DNA of 64,000 bases from Malachius bipustulatus (GCA_910589415.1 OU342630.1:39216012-39280011); one strand, 5' to 3'. Counted from the stretch's first letter, positions 34,351-46,393 are shown. A program made the numbers and translations. The notes: a model not told the origin generated them from the letters alone.

Positions 34351-36940
34351 ATTCCTTAAGGAAAGATGGAATTAAAATATGCAGCTAGATGACGGAACAA
34401 AGAGTGACCACCAAATTTGAGCGACCACCAAATAATTTTTCTAAGATTAAAAAGTTTCTTGGTACTTTCTAAATAATTTCAATATTTGAGATTTTGGGGC
34501 GTGCATTAATTACGTGAGGCGTTCTGGGTGAAAGGGGGAAGGGGTTATTGGATTTTGGGGAAATTGGCGTATCAAAACCACCAATGGAAAATTCGCCATC
34601 TTGAAAAATTGCGGTAAATCGATTCCTAAGGGTCGGTGGGGAAAAAAGCATAGCAACAAAAAATGTATAGCTTGTGATCGTAATTAGTGAGTAAACAGAG
34701 GTAAAAAGTTAGAGGCTGCTGAAGTAATCAAAAATCAGTTTTTCTGCATGTCGATCTTAAAAAAGTGATCCCAGCCAAAAAAATTTAATGCAAAAGTTGT
34801 AGATCACTAAAAACCCTATAAATAACATTGGGGTTATTAACAACTTATCCTATTATTAATAATTTATGAATTACAGGGCTGAAACTGATTTACGTACTGA
34901 TTGCCAATTTACTAATGAATTTATGTGAAATAGTGTTATGAAAAAGTTAGAGATCTTAGCCACAGATAACGTTTTTCACATAGGCGTCCCTCTTTCTAAA
35001 TACAGGATATCACAGATTAAATTAACAAACTTTTTTATTCGCATATCTCCGCTTTTCAAGGTACATATTTGATAGAAATTTTGCAAAAATTTCTTTCTCA
35101 TGCGACATTTTTTTGCAAAATTTTACACAAAGAATGGAAGCGCCAACGGAGGAAATCGGGGTTGTAGAATGCATTGACTCCCCCCCCCTACACTTATTTT
35201 TGTGTACGCCTCTGGTTCAAAGGAACCTATCGATTTTTAGATCAAACATTCATTTCTTGCATTTTTCTCAATCTTATAAGACTTTGATTTAGGGCTTGGC
35301 TAATGAAATACTGCAAACTTATCTGACAAATGTGTCATTAATCAAGTCGCTGTTTTAGGCTGGTAGGCCAGTCCAGTTACTCCAAAATAGTTGGTTTTGC
35401 TGCAGTATATTATCATTCAGCTCCAAGAATCTCAGGAATATGTAGGAGATTCCCTGAAAAAACCCAATACAGGCGCCTCGGGGGTAGGTGTGCTGAAGTT
35501 CCAACTCTTAATTTTTTATACATTCCGCATAAGTACTGAGAGTCTTTTATATATATGTGAATTGCAATTATTAGTTACTATGTTTAACTGTTTCAATGAG
35601 ATTATTTGTAACAATACCACCAAGTAGATATCTAGGTAGCTCATTGCAGAGCCTTACAATTTCCCTATGTATAAAGACTCAGGATTCGTACGGTATATCG
35701 AAAATGGTGCATTGCACAGAGAAGTTTTTACTTTCCAAAATTAAATCTTATTGAATACCATACAAAGTGGTATAGCCGCATTTTTGAAGTGTTACCGTCT
35801 TTGAGATAAGACACCTCTATATTTTCGCTATCTCAAGGAATACAAATTATAATTTATGCACTCGCACAGATTGATTTGTGACAATTTTGTAAGATACTCA
35901 ACGGAAATCTCAATTTTAAACGCACCGTACCTACTACAAATTAGCTACCAAATGGTCAATTCCGATATTTTGTTTCCCGTTGTTCGGAATATTATTCTAA
36001 CCCCAAATACTGAATTTCACGATAACATTCCCGCTTTTTTAATTAATTTGATTTTTCACAGATATTATTACAGGACCTCTCAGAATCCTTATAAAAATTG
36101 GCTCCGGTCAAATTTGTGTTAACTTTGGGGATCAGTGGTATTCGATAAGTAGATCAAAAGTCGCAGTTGATGTCCACGTTAGTCTCCACTGGTTGATTGA
36201 TTATTACGATCACATGTTAAGGAACAAAATTTGCGAATTAATATTTTATGAAAAATGTCAGATTTTTGATGAAATTTTTATTATTTATCGTATTAGAGAA
36301 GTCACCAGCCATTTTGAATCACAGTTTACATAAAAATCCGAATTAATCAAAATTGATTACATTTTCTACTTTCGTAGGTACCTACATCAACAACAAACAC
36401 ATCTAGTCACTCGCGATCACAATCAGTTGCCTTGCAAAAGTTTTCTTAGTGAACGACAAGCCTTACGTGAAACAAAATATGAGAACTGGACTTTGGCATT
36501 AGGCTGAGTGTAGAGTTAGATGAGTATCTTAAAAAATGTGACCCATCAACCTCTTTATAACTCTGCAAAAATTCAAATCTGTTTTCTTTCAAATAACTAA
36601 AATATAGGGATGTTTTCGATTTTTAAATGCGACACACTGTATAATTAAAATAGTACTTCGCCATACAGAGTACCATTTATGTATTCTGTGCCAGTCCATG
36701 TCTTCTTCAGCTATATTTGCATGCAACAATAATTTGTAAGCTCCAAGGTGTGGTGTGTGACGCTTCTGGAACTTTGTAATCAGAAGTTATCCTATTTTCA
36801 CATAATTAGAAAAATAACTACATAAATTCTATAAAGGCTGACAATAATTGAAGTATACAGGGAGGTGAAAAATAAACACATAAAAATATCATAAAAATAC
36901 TTTTCTTAAAATTAACAAAATACCAAAATTCTAAACGTCA
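34351..36940. other. Intergenic, no gene supported
   Basis: Mostly AT-rich sequence with short foldback-like debris near 34960-35110 and 36600-36660. No gene, splice-supported exon or complete element recognised. It ends at the shared edge of the TMEM135 duplication (about 36944). Confidence 0.4.
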
Positions 36941-37006
36941 CACCCGTTGAGTTTGGCAAGAGGTGAGAGGCTTTAAAGCAACCATAACTGAGCTGACTAG
37001 TCTTAT

Positions 37007-37012
37007 TTTATT
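37007..37012 (-). promoter_or_regulatory. Poly(A) signal of TMEM135 copy B
   Basis: AATAAA on the minus strand just past the TAA stop, at the same place as in copy A. Confidence 0.6.
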
Positions 37013-37024
37013 TACATGGTAACA

Positions 37025-40000
37025 TTAAAAGTAAACTTTTCTTATTGTCTTGGTTTGTCGAACTACTCTTTCTAAAGATTCAGAAGTGTTCAGTCCCCAA
37101 GCATCCAAAGGTTCCCTGTTCATACAGGCAACTCTAAAAAATAAAAATAAAACACCAATTGATACAAATTGATATTAAAGGACAGTAATGGCTAACAAAC
37201 CTTCCTCCGGAATTGAAATGTAAAAACTTCCAGTAGCTAGGCCTTAAATTTGATGGTTCTAGTAAAGCTGCATGAAATAAAACAGCTGTACTGAAGCAAT
37301 AAAGGAATTCTGTAAAACCTGGCACCCTGGGAACATATCCCCTGTCTATTCCATATTTATAGGATATCTGCAACAATGTTGTTATAATTTGATTAGGTTA
37401 TTAAGCACATACAGTTAAGCAACTGGACAAAACTTTCCTTTGATCAAACCACGTTCCTAACAACTGGAGAGGACAAGCAGAATAAGTTGCAAAGCCTAAA
37501 TACGAGTATTTTGACAAGTGAAAAATTTCTAAATTTTATAAAATAAAGGGCTCATAACAAAAAAACAAATCAGGTTTATTGAGATTTGTTTGATATTTTG
37601 AAATGCCTAATAAATAATGCAGTAATAAGTAGATAAGTAGGTGTGTGTTGAGCTTAATTTAGATGGCTGTTGTGAAATTTTGCTCTTCAAAAAAGTAAAG
37701 TTTCGAGTTGAATAAAATCGTGAAAATTTTTGAAAAGTTGGGATAGTGTTTTACGTTGTACGAGTGTTTTGTGTGAGAAGAGAATGATATTATAATATGA
37801 TATGGGTATTTATGGATAGTGGAGTTTATTTAGTATTTGCTTGTATTAAGAAGACAAGAAGACTGATAAAAGTTACTGATAGCGTAGCCAGTGATTAAAA
37901 CAAGTGGTCCTAAAGGTGGCCATACAGTGAGGAGTTTGTTTGATTGTTTGTGATTGGATAGTGATCGAAGAGACAGTCCTTAAAATGGTTGGTATGTGTA
38001 AACACTGTTCAGAGGAAATAAAGAGAGGGAGCAAATACATAAAATGTTCGGTATGTAAAAGTTGTTGTCATATAAAATGTACTGAAATTAATGAAGATGA
38101 ACTAAAGATAGTAAATTCAAAGAAATCAATAAAATTCTATTGCGATGACTGTGATGTGCAGCAAGATTATTGTATTAAGAATGTAATTGATGAAGTTAGT
38201 GAGATGAAGAAAATGATGAAAATGATAATTGAAAAGTTGAATAAAGAAAAAAATGGCGAAGACAAAATAATGGGTAAAAGTGAAACAAAGAAGGTTATAG
38301 AAAAGGTGGCCGTTAGACCTGTTGCTGAGCAGACATCTAATATCACCTCAAAGGAAATTAAAGATAAAATTGATCCAGTTGAGTTGTCTGTTGGCATAGA
38401 TGGTATAAAGCATTTGAAAGACGGTGGTGTTCTAATAAGTTGCAACAATGAAGATTCCAAGAATAAATTGGTGGACCAGGTAAGGAATAAATTGGGTAAT
38501 AAATATAAGACTGAGGAAGTAAAAATGAGATTGCCAAGGTTCATCATGATAAACGTTGAAGAAGACTACATAAACAAATCAGATGAAGAAGTTGTTAGTG
38601 TTCTGGTGGATCAAAATAATCTCTCCGGGATGAAGAGTAAATTGAAGGTGGTCAGGAAGTACATAAAGGGTGACAGGAAGGATTCAGAAAATATTATATT
38701 TGAAGTCGATACTGAGGACTTTAGAAATATTATAGAAAGAGAAAAATTATTTATAGGTTGGAGAAGCTGTCGAATATATGAACATTTTAATGTAGTTAGA
38801 TGTTATAATTGTGCTTGGTATAATCACTACAGAGAGAAATGTACTAGACCACTGGCTTGCTTACGATGTGCAGGAGATCATAAAATTGGTGAGCGCACAA
38901 ATCTAAATAAAGTAAAGTGTATAAACTGTTTTAGTGCCGTGCAGAAAACAAACATTAAGGTTGATTTTGATCATGCCGCAAATGATAGAAGTTGCCCTTG
39001 TCTTATAAGACAATTGAAGAAGGATTCTGAAAGAGTTAGAATATAGCAATCAAGTGACCATTCTATTGTTTACTTGAACTGTCAGGGATATTTGGGACAT
39101 AAGCATGATTAGGACTTACTAGTGGAAAATTGGAAGCCGTTAGTGTTGTGTCAGAAACTCATGTAGCAGAGGACGTTGGTGAAAATGAGCTCAACTTGAA
39201 TGGGTATAGATTACTAAGATGTGATACCGAAAATAATAGAACAGGAGGACTGTTAATGTTTATAAGATGTACATATAGGTTCAAATTGTATTATACTAAG
39301 TGTATAGGGAATGTTATCTGGATACTTGCGATAGAGTTAAAATTGGGTGATGCGAGGTATTTGATTTCTACACTGTATCATTCTCCGAGTTGTAAAGACA
39401 GTGAATTTTTTGTGGCATTTGAGGAGTTCTTGGATTACGTTGCTGAATTTGATGGGATACAGATTATATGTGGAGACTTCAATTATATTATGACATCTCA
39501 AAGAAAAATTTTTATGGAGAAGAATGTTTAGAATTAATATCTCAATATTGAGTGGTGCAGTTGATAACGTCTTACACGAGAGTCACGCAGAACAGCTCTA
39601 CATCGATTGACTATGTGATATCAACGGAAAAAACCTTGATCACTGAGGTACATAAGACACCAAAAATAGGTGACCACTCTGCAATAACAGTCGATATACG
39701 GAGGAAAATATTTCAAGACCCATATGAGTTGGTAACATATCGAGATTACAGAAAATATAGTAGAGATTACCTCCAAGGGAAACTTTTCGATCTAAAATGG
39801 AGCAATAATGGCTGCGTGGATGACATGGCAAATATGCTCATAGATGATATTGGCAAATTGATTGATGAAATGTGTCCGATTGTTAAAAAAAGAGTCCCTA
39901 CCAAATATATCAACAAAAATTGGATTACAGGAAAAGTGATTGAAAAAATGAAAGACAGAGATACTAAATATACGATTGCAACGATAACAAACAACGAAAA

Positions 40001-41531
40001 TGACTGGTTTGAATATAGAAAATCGAGGAATGAGGTTGTTAAATTACCATGGTATGGACAGAAAGGCAGGGATACTTTAGAAAAGTTCTTGACTCAAACA
40101 GATCTAATAGTAAAGAGTTATGGAAAAACTTGAAGACTTTGTTACCGGGACGAAATGTTACCCGATGAGGTCAAGTTTGGTATTACTAAAGAGAGAGCTA
40201 ATATACCGGAAAAATTTAATAAATATTTCATAGAAAGTATAAAACAAATTGTTGAAAATATTGACAACTATGGAAACACTCAGAGTATTATAAACAACAT
40301 TGATTCACATGAAAAGTTTGATAGGTTTGATAAACTGAACATGTCAACACTGAGAAAAAACCTTCTTGCGCATCAATCGCAGAAATAGTGTATTTTTATG
40401 CGATTCAATAATAAATATTTTCTTCCTATTTTTTTTTATAATGAATTTAATGAAAAATAATCCGATTTTTTTTTGGGAAAACTCCACCTACCTACAAAAA
40501 AAAAAGAATGATCCTCTCGTGGATGCGAACCCGCTCCAACAGTTAGCTAGTCAAGGATGTAACAAACTGAGCCACACGGTGCGTTTCGAATTTGTAGTGA
40601 TGATGGGGTTGATATATGTAGTACGTCAGGTACCTACATCTACTCATTTTATTTTTTAAACTGGTCATATCTTAGTTATTAAAAAACCAATTTGAATACT
40701 TTTTTCACCTGCATGTAGGTGATTTAATTGTCGTTGCGATTGCTCTTCTAATTTTCAGAACCATTCATAATTGAATGTGAAAAAAATAAAAAAGAAATTG
40801 CGAACCATTTCATCGATTTAGTAATTTTATATAAGTGTAGGCTAATTTTGCACAAGCGAAAAACTTTTTTATCTTTCGTTTAAAGTGCTACATTAATCGA
40901 GGCGAATTGAAGCTAAGACATCAAATTATATGTTAAAGCAAAAAAAAATGGAAAATTTCGGTTCAACTTCTTCAAAAATGGACTCATAAACGGTTATAGA
41001 ATTGACACATTTTCACCCTTTTTCCTACCCACGACACTGGCTTATTAATGGAAAATATGCTAATTTTATTGCATTAACTCAAATTTCCAATAATTTTCTT
41101 CAAATCCTGTTAATTTGATTTCAAAGTTTTTATGCCATCTTGCTCATACAATGGTTCAAAAAATTGTCAATTTTCCGTTAATGTTCAAAAAACTCAAATG
41201 GCCGCCATTTTGAAACGGCTCGGCCGATTTGGCTCAAGTGCAATACCAGACCACTCCTTGTGGACATCTTACTCTCACAAAAGTTTCAGCCCCCTAGATT
41301 GAAAACTGCGGCCAGAAACCGTGCCTCAAGGACCGCATTTGGGGAACTTTGAAAGGACACCCTGTAGAAGTAACGTGACTTTTGGATTTTTTTTCAACGA
41401 AAATCGAAAGTCATTCCCAAGCTTTACAAGAATCCAAAATTTCGTTCACTAATCTTGAAAGATAAAGCTACAGGAGCGTTTTTAAAATCGAAAAATCGTG
41501 ATTTTGGAGAAATAAATAAATATATATATAA

Positions 41532-41563
<32 letters not shown>

Positions 41564-44500
41564 CGTGGGCAGGTGAATTTTGGAAAACCACTTTTTCGTG
41601 ATCTGGGGGTCATGATCGGTGGACATTTGATGAGTTTGGGTGATTTTCGAAAAGTGATGTCGTCCTCAATAGTGTATTTTTTTGTTAAAAAATACACTAA
41701 TACGTCAAGTCCATGAAATATACAACTGAAATGAGCAGTGGCATATCAACAATGGTGCTGATGGACAGCTTTGAGGTAGTGGGAAACAGATTTCTCGATG
41801 TCATAAATTGCTCTATGGACTCTGGTGTGTTCCCAGAAAGATGGAAAAATACTACTGTGGTACCTGTGCCTAAGGTTACAAATACTGTACTATGTGAAGA
41901 GTTTCGCCCGATAAACACTGTTCCATGTTATGAAAAAGTCTTAGAATTAGTGGTAAAAGATCAATTAATTAAATATTGTGACAGAAATAATGTTATCGTA
42001 GACGTTCAATCTGGGTTCCGTCATGCTCACTCATGCGAAACGGTTGTAATGAACATATGTGATATTTGGTTGAAAACTATCGATAATGGTGAATATGTGT
42101 TGGCTGTGTTTCTTGACTTGAAAAGAGCTTTTGAAACTGTAAATAGAGATTTATTATTAGAGAAATTGGGTAAAATTGGCCTATGTGGTACAGTGCTTAA
42201 GTGGTTTGGATCATATCTTAAAGACAGAACTCAAAATGTCAGATATAGGAATGTCTATTTGACAGAGACCATGAGTGAGTTTGGCGTTCCGCAGGGGACG
42301 GTACTGGGACCTCTTCTTTTCATATTGTATATCAATGATATGGTAAAGAATATTAAAAAGTGTAAAGTCTCCATTTTTGCTGATGATACTATGGTGTATA
42401 TCTGTGGTAGGGATATTGATTCAATGAGAGACAGTATAAATTTTGATTTAAGTAATATTTATGCATGGATCTGTAGAAATGACTTATGTTTGAACACTGA
42501 TAAAAGTAAATTTGTTGTTTTTGGAACTAAACATCTACTAGGTAAATTGGATCCTGTTATGGATCTGATTGTAGGCGGAAAAAAACTCAACCGTGTATCA
42601 GAAATTAAGTATTTGGGTGTAATTCTGGATGAAAACTTGGATTTTGGGAAACACGCATCATACATTGTTTCCAAAATGTGCAGGAAGGTTTATTTTTTAT
42701 GCAGGGTTGGAAGATTGCTGAGTATGTACAGGGTGATTCATTATAATGTCGCCCCCCTTTAACTTTGTTATTTCATGTGTCCCAAAAAAATTAAAAGTGG
42801 GGTTATGTAGGTGCTAAAAAAGACTTTTTTATACGTGTAACAAAAATTTGAAAGTAGATCAGTATACAGGGAAAACCAAAAATTTTTTTTTTTTTTTCAA
42901 TGGATAACCCTATATATGAATTTATTTTTCGATTCCTCGTAAAATTCTAAGCATAACTTATATAACATACCGTATACCTAAATTCAATAGTTTCTGAAAT
43001 ATTCGCACCCTCTGTCGAGTTACGAAACTTGAAATAGGACACTTTCATGTTGCTTTTTTACGCTCTTCAAATTAGGTCATATACCTACATTTTTCACCTA
43101 CCGCTCATCGTTTCCGCAGTAAATTCAGGTACCTAGTGAAACTTGTGTTTTGCTGTTTTCTTCTTTCTCGTGATATCGAAAAAATGTCAATTATCAAACT
43201 TATAGAGCAAGTTAATACCTGCAATGTCATTTTTTTAATTTTTGTTTTAGAAAAAAATGATTACTTTTAGTGCACCGGAAATCGGTAAGTCCGTTCGCAA
43301 TTTCGATTTCGTAGATCGCACGGTTGTATTTATGTCATAACGGATTAACGGTTGTTTAGGTAATTATTAAGGAACAATAATATAAATAATTGAACCAGCA
43401 GAATTATAAAGTAGGTACAACCAGGAAATTTATTATACAAATACATTTATCGAATCCTGTCATTAAAACTTCACTTTTATGTAATAATTATCAAGTGTCT
43501 AAACGTCGGATTTGCGTCACTAAAAAACTTCCATTCTCGACTGCAAAAGTGTAAAAGTGGCATTTCTCAATCTTGTATCTATCAAAAAACATTATTTTTA
43601 TGTTGGAAAAAATAACAATCAAAGTACGTCTTTTTTATATTTATATTTTTCAAAATCTCAACGAAGATGAATGGTAGGTGAAAATGTATGTGACCTAATT
43701 TATATATTAATTTATAAATTTATATATTTTAATTAATATATTAATTTTAATTTATATATTAAGACATCATTTATTTTATATAGTACATAGTAACTTAATT
43801 ATTAAAAAAAAAAAAAAATTTATTCTATTATTATCAATGTATTAAGTATTCTTTGTTTCTTACAACCCAGACTGTTGGGAAGATGTAATTTTATTAAATA
43901 GTTAATAAAATTTCTATATATACAGGGTGAATTATAAAAAACGCCCCAAGCGATAACTCCGGTAATTTTGAAGATATGACAAAACTTTTTTATACAAAGT
44001 GGCGCCGTTTATCATCATCTATATGTTGAGATAAACGCTCGATCAACACAACTTCCTGTTTAACCGGAAGTAACATCAACTTTGGGTTTTTAAATAGAAC
44101 ACCCTGTAAAACTTTATATTTTTTAAATGTCTGAAAAAATCTAATACAGGTGGTTTTCACCATTGGAATTTAAATTGAGCGGTTTATGAGTTATAAACAA
44201 GTGAAGATCGAAAATTTTCAACTTCAAAGCAGCGTAGAACTAGAACGGCTCAAGATATCTAAAAACGGTTTACATGTCCCTATCTTAACTTTTGACATAG
44301 TATCCTACTATGTGGTTTAAATTTTAATACAGGGTGATGAAAAATCGGATAATTTTCATCACCCTGTATTGAAATTTACTCCACTAAATAGTGGGATAAA
44401 ACATGTATACTGTATATAGAGCATAAAAAAGCAACAAAAAAGTATCCCATCACAATTTTCTAATCTCTACAGAGCCGAGTTATTGCAAACAAACAAAAAC

Positions 44501-46393
44501 ACTCTTTTCAAGATGGCGGAGATCTTGATCGACAATTTTACGTTGGGCTTTTGTAAGCCCCCTTTCAAAGGGCTTTTATAGGTTTTTTATAAGTAGGGCT
44601 TTTGTAGGCTTTTGTAAGTTTTCATGCTTGTCTTCAAGGTTAGAAAATAAAATAGTTTTCTCTAAAGAAATCCTAGATATCCTAAAGATCCTATTGAAAA
44701 AACCTGAACTCATGATTACACTAAAAAAGTTGTATCTTACTTACTTGAGCAGCTTTCCAAAGAACATATAGGGCAATAGTCGTGTCAGGGTATTTTATAA
44801 AAGCAATTCCTGCAACGAGTCCTGCTGCTAAAGCATGTGTTGGACTGTCTTTCCCTCTCGTTCTTCTTAGAAGACATAAAGTTGCCTGAGATATACATGG
44901 AGACATTACTATGATTTAAAACTTCAAAATTTTATTCAAAACTTACCCTAAAGAGTCCTGCAAAGCCACCAAGAAAAGTAGCTAGATTTAAGGTGTCTGT
45001 TCTAAATAATATTAATTTTAAACTTCTAGGTGATGCACAAATTCTTTTTATATTGAAAATTAATTTTAAAGTAAACTGGATTCCCAAACCTAAACTGAAC
45101 ATTTGTGTAGTACCCTGAAAAACATCAACTAATTTTAATTTAAAGCCCATCCAGCAAATAAAATGGTTTGGGATCTCCATTAATAGCAAACAATAGCAAA
45201 TTAAAGTTTATGTGAAGTAACAAAACCAACCTGTATAGCATAATATATACAACTGAAAGGATGTGGACATTCATTATGTCTACCAAAACACTTTAGCCTT
45301 TGGATAATTTTCTTATAGGCCCTTAAAGCTTGATTTACTATTTGAAAAACCGTATTTTTATGTGACCTTGAACTACTTCGACGACTCTCAGTCATTCTAC
45401 TGGTTGATGGGTTATTTGGAACATCTGAAACTTGCTGCCTGTAAAAACTACTAGCTTGACTTGACCTAACTGTGTAATCCTTCTCTTCATAAGGTCCTAA
45501 TATAAATCTGGAGAAACAAGATTAATCTTTGCACTTATTACCAATCAAATATCAAACCTTAGTACTCCAAACATGGAGTCCTGTCGCTCCTTTGGAGCTG
45601 TATGGAACCCTCCCTTGTAAAACCATAGCAAGAGAGCCATGCTAGCACCAAATATTGCAACTTGACCATGATTGACACTTTTCACCCAGCCTCTATCTTC
45701 TGCCATGTTCCACACCGTCTCTGTTGCCACATTACTGACATACAGGCTCAGAAGTGTTCTTCTCGACGGTCTCTCAATAAGGATCGCAAAAACACTAGCT
45801 AGGAAAGCTGGGAGAGCAGATACAGTGAGAATATTGAAGTTTCCAAGAATTCTCCTAGAAAATGTGTAATATGAAGGGACTTTGCCAATATGAAAGAAAA
45901 GAGTTATTACCAATTCGTACCTTAATAAACACAGAAAAAAAGAGTATCCAAAAGCTGTGCCACTTAAAAAAGCTGTTGACTGCACTATGCCGTAAAATGT
46001 TTTCTTCAAATCATTTTTGGTTGGTATTCGTCCTTTCGTCAATAAAGTTAACTAAAACAAAAAAAAACTTTAAAACAAAGTGGCCAAGAGAAACATTAAA
46101 CATGGATTTGTTTACGTTATGAATAAATATACGTAGAAAAACCATATAGCTCAACAATATTTAAATTGATAAAGAAGGTGTCATTACATGTTTAAAACGG
46201 TAAAGTTTAAAAAATGGGGTGATATTTGACCTATTTATTAACTTACCAAGTACGTACAGGTATATAATTTTAAAGAATCTATAAATGATGCTTTCCAGAA
46301 ACCAACCATGAAAACTGGACAAGATGAAACCCACGGATGAACATACTCATCGCATGTAGCACTTATAGGACTCAATTTGCTAATCAGGTTCAT
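37025..46393 (-). CDS. TMEM135: TMEM135 homologue, copy B (8 exons, intact)
   Basis: Minus-strand exons: 46247-46393, 45921-46051, 45558-45854, 45231-45507, 44947-45114, 44745-44885, 37201-37367 and 37025-37133. Lengths and phases equal those of copy A exon by exon, giving 478 codons with a TAA stop. Family blocks IERPSRR, NVATETVWNMAEDRG, ECPHPFSC, LVAGIAFIKYPD and LRPSYWKFL are present. It differs from copy A at about 58 residues, with exons 1, 2 and 5 the most changed (for instance VFMVGFWKASFI against VNMVCTWRASFI) and exon 6 the least. Intron 6 has grown to 7377 nt (540 in copy A) through an antisense LINE and other repeats. Intron 2 is only 66 nt, in frame and stop-free. Role as for copy A; divergence of function is possible but not shown. 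Confidence 0.92.
37985..39046 (+). CDS. LINE ORF1 protein: PHD-like finger, CCHC knuckles
   Basis: ORF1 is complete: about 353 residues from the ATG at 37985. An upstream in-frame ATG exists at 37940, but the family usually starts just before the finger. Residues 4-50 form a PHD-like zinc finger (CKHC, CSVC, CCHIKC, FYCDDC). A lysine-rich linker follows. The middle (FIMINVEEDYINKSDEEVV) fits an RNA-recognition-like ORF1 core. The C-terminal third has zinc knuckles: CYNCAWYNHYREKC, CLRCAGDHK and CINC; the second has lost its final Cys (GERT). Such proteins bind the element RNA and help target-primed reverse transcription. The gene is antisense to TMEM135 copy B. Confidence 0.85.
   Translation: MVGMCKHCSEEIKRGSKYIKCSVCKSCCHIKCTEINEDELKIVNSKKSIKFYCDDCDVQQDYCIKNVIDEVSEMKKMMKMIIEKLNKEKNGEDKIMGKSETKKVIEKVAVRPVAEQTSNITSKEIKDKIDPVELSVGIDGIKHLKDGGVLISCNNEDSKNKLVDQVRNKLGNKYKTEEVKMRLPRFIMINVEEDYINKSDEEVVSVLVDQNNLSGMKSKLKVVRKYIKGDRKDSENIIFEVDTEDFRNIIEREKLFIGWRSCRIYEHFNVVRCYNCAWYNHYREKCTRPLACLRCAGDHKIGERTNLNKVKCINCFSAVQKTNIKVDFDHAANDRSCPCLIRQLKKDSERVRI
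39050..40360 (+). pseudogene. LINE ORF2 N-terminal part: APE-like endonuclease, broken
   Basis: The frames join as IVYLNCQGYLGHKHD, a stop, LVENWKPLVL, then after a frameshift SETHVAEDVGENELNLNGY, LISTLYHSPS and IICGDFN. Another frame break at about 39530 leads to TSIDYVIST and KIGDHSAI. These are the AP-endonuclease signatures (N, SETH, GDFN, SIDY, DH). The linker continues to NMSTLRK at 40355, where repeat H is inserted. At least one stop and two or three frameshifts kill it. Confidence 0.85.
40361..41699 (+). mobile_element. Interspersed repeat H, copy 3, inserted in the LINE
   Basis: Starts CCTTCTTGCGCATCAATCGC. It carries a 5' hairpin (AATCGCA/TGCGATT), the minus-strand tRNA-like module near 40510-40590, and an ATATAA microsatellite at 41518-41563. 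It ends in the hairpin TAGTGTATTTTTT/AAAAAATACACTA. Joining the two LINE flanks at GAGAAAA and TACGTCAAG restores an open frame (LRK-YVKSMK), so the insertion split an A/T step and left no obvious target duplication. That would fit Helitron-type insertion, but the 5' TC end is not clear. Confidence 0.75.
41518..41563 (+). repeat. ATATAAATATAT microsatellite
   Basis: Simple AT repeat with regular AA interruptions. The same tract sits at the same internal place of repeat H at 53765-53823, so it belongs to the element. Confidence 0.85.
41700..42727 (+). pseudogene. LINE reverse transcriptase domain, truncated
   Basis: An open frame of about 340 residues, from an internal ATG at 41713. Reverse transcriptase blocks in order: VFPERWKNTTVVPVPK, EEFRPINTVP, VQSGFRHAHS, VFLDLKRAFETV (catalytic Asp), GVPQGTVLGPLLF, IFADDTMVY (two catalytic Asp) and KYLGVILDENL. 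The domain itself is undamaged. The protein lacks its thumb and C-terminus because sequence unrelated to the LINE begins at 42728, and it is cut off from ORF2's start by repeat H. It is therefore a fragment despite the open frame. Confidence 0.9.
42728..43920. repeat. Repeat debris with a partial foldback
   Basis: Begins tacagggtgattcattataa right at the broken end of the LINE. CAAATTAGGTCATATACCTAC and TTTTTCACCTACC (43070-43110) pair with GGTAGGTGAAAATG and GTATGTGACCTAATTT (43670-43705), so a partial foldback is present. AT-rich runs fill the rest. No gene. Confidence 0.6.
43925..44420. mobile_element. Foldback remnant sharing the common core
   Basis: Starts tacagggtgaattataaaaa. Contains ACACCCTGTA at 44099, the core words GTTATAAACAAGTGAAGATCG and CGGTTTACATGTCCCTATC, and a central hairpin (TACAGGGTGATGAAAA and its inverse, 44331-44373). 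Only the left half has a clear core. Same core as 3470, 49393 and 58857, with a different end. Confidence 0.7.

Larger units (their letters stand above)
37650..42727 (+). mobile_element. Non-LTR retrotransposon in intron 6 of TMEM135 copy B
   Basis: It comprises a leader of about 300 bp, ORF1 (37985-39046), a broken endonuclease region (39050-40360), a 1.3-kb foreign insertion (40361-41699) and a reverse transcriptase region (41700-42727). It lies antisense to the host gene. The 3' end is missing: the frame stops inside the thumb region at a TACAGGGTGATTC junction at 42728 that belongs to another repeat. The PHD-like ORF1 plus APE-type endonuclease places it among the Jockey/CR1-like LINEs; the exact clade is open. 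Confidence 0.88.

Noticed and set aside
38167..38547. 126-residue minus-strand frame
   Set aside because: Antisense shadow of LINE ORF1.
41713..42762. Treating the reverse transcriptase frame as an intact gene
   Set aside because: It starts at an internal ATG after an insertion, lacks the endonuclease and C-terminus, and its last residues come from unrelated repeat sequence beyond 42728.
37025..46393. Copies A and B of TMEM135 as two alleles left in the assembly
   Set aside because: About 12% amino-acid difference spread over all exons is too much for alleles in most insects. Read depth would still be worth checking.
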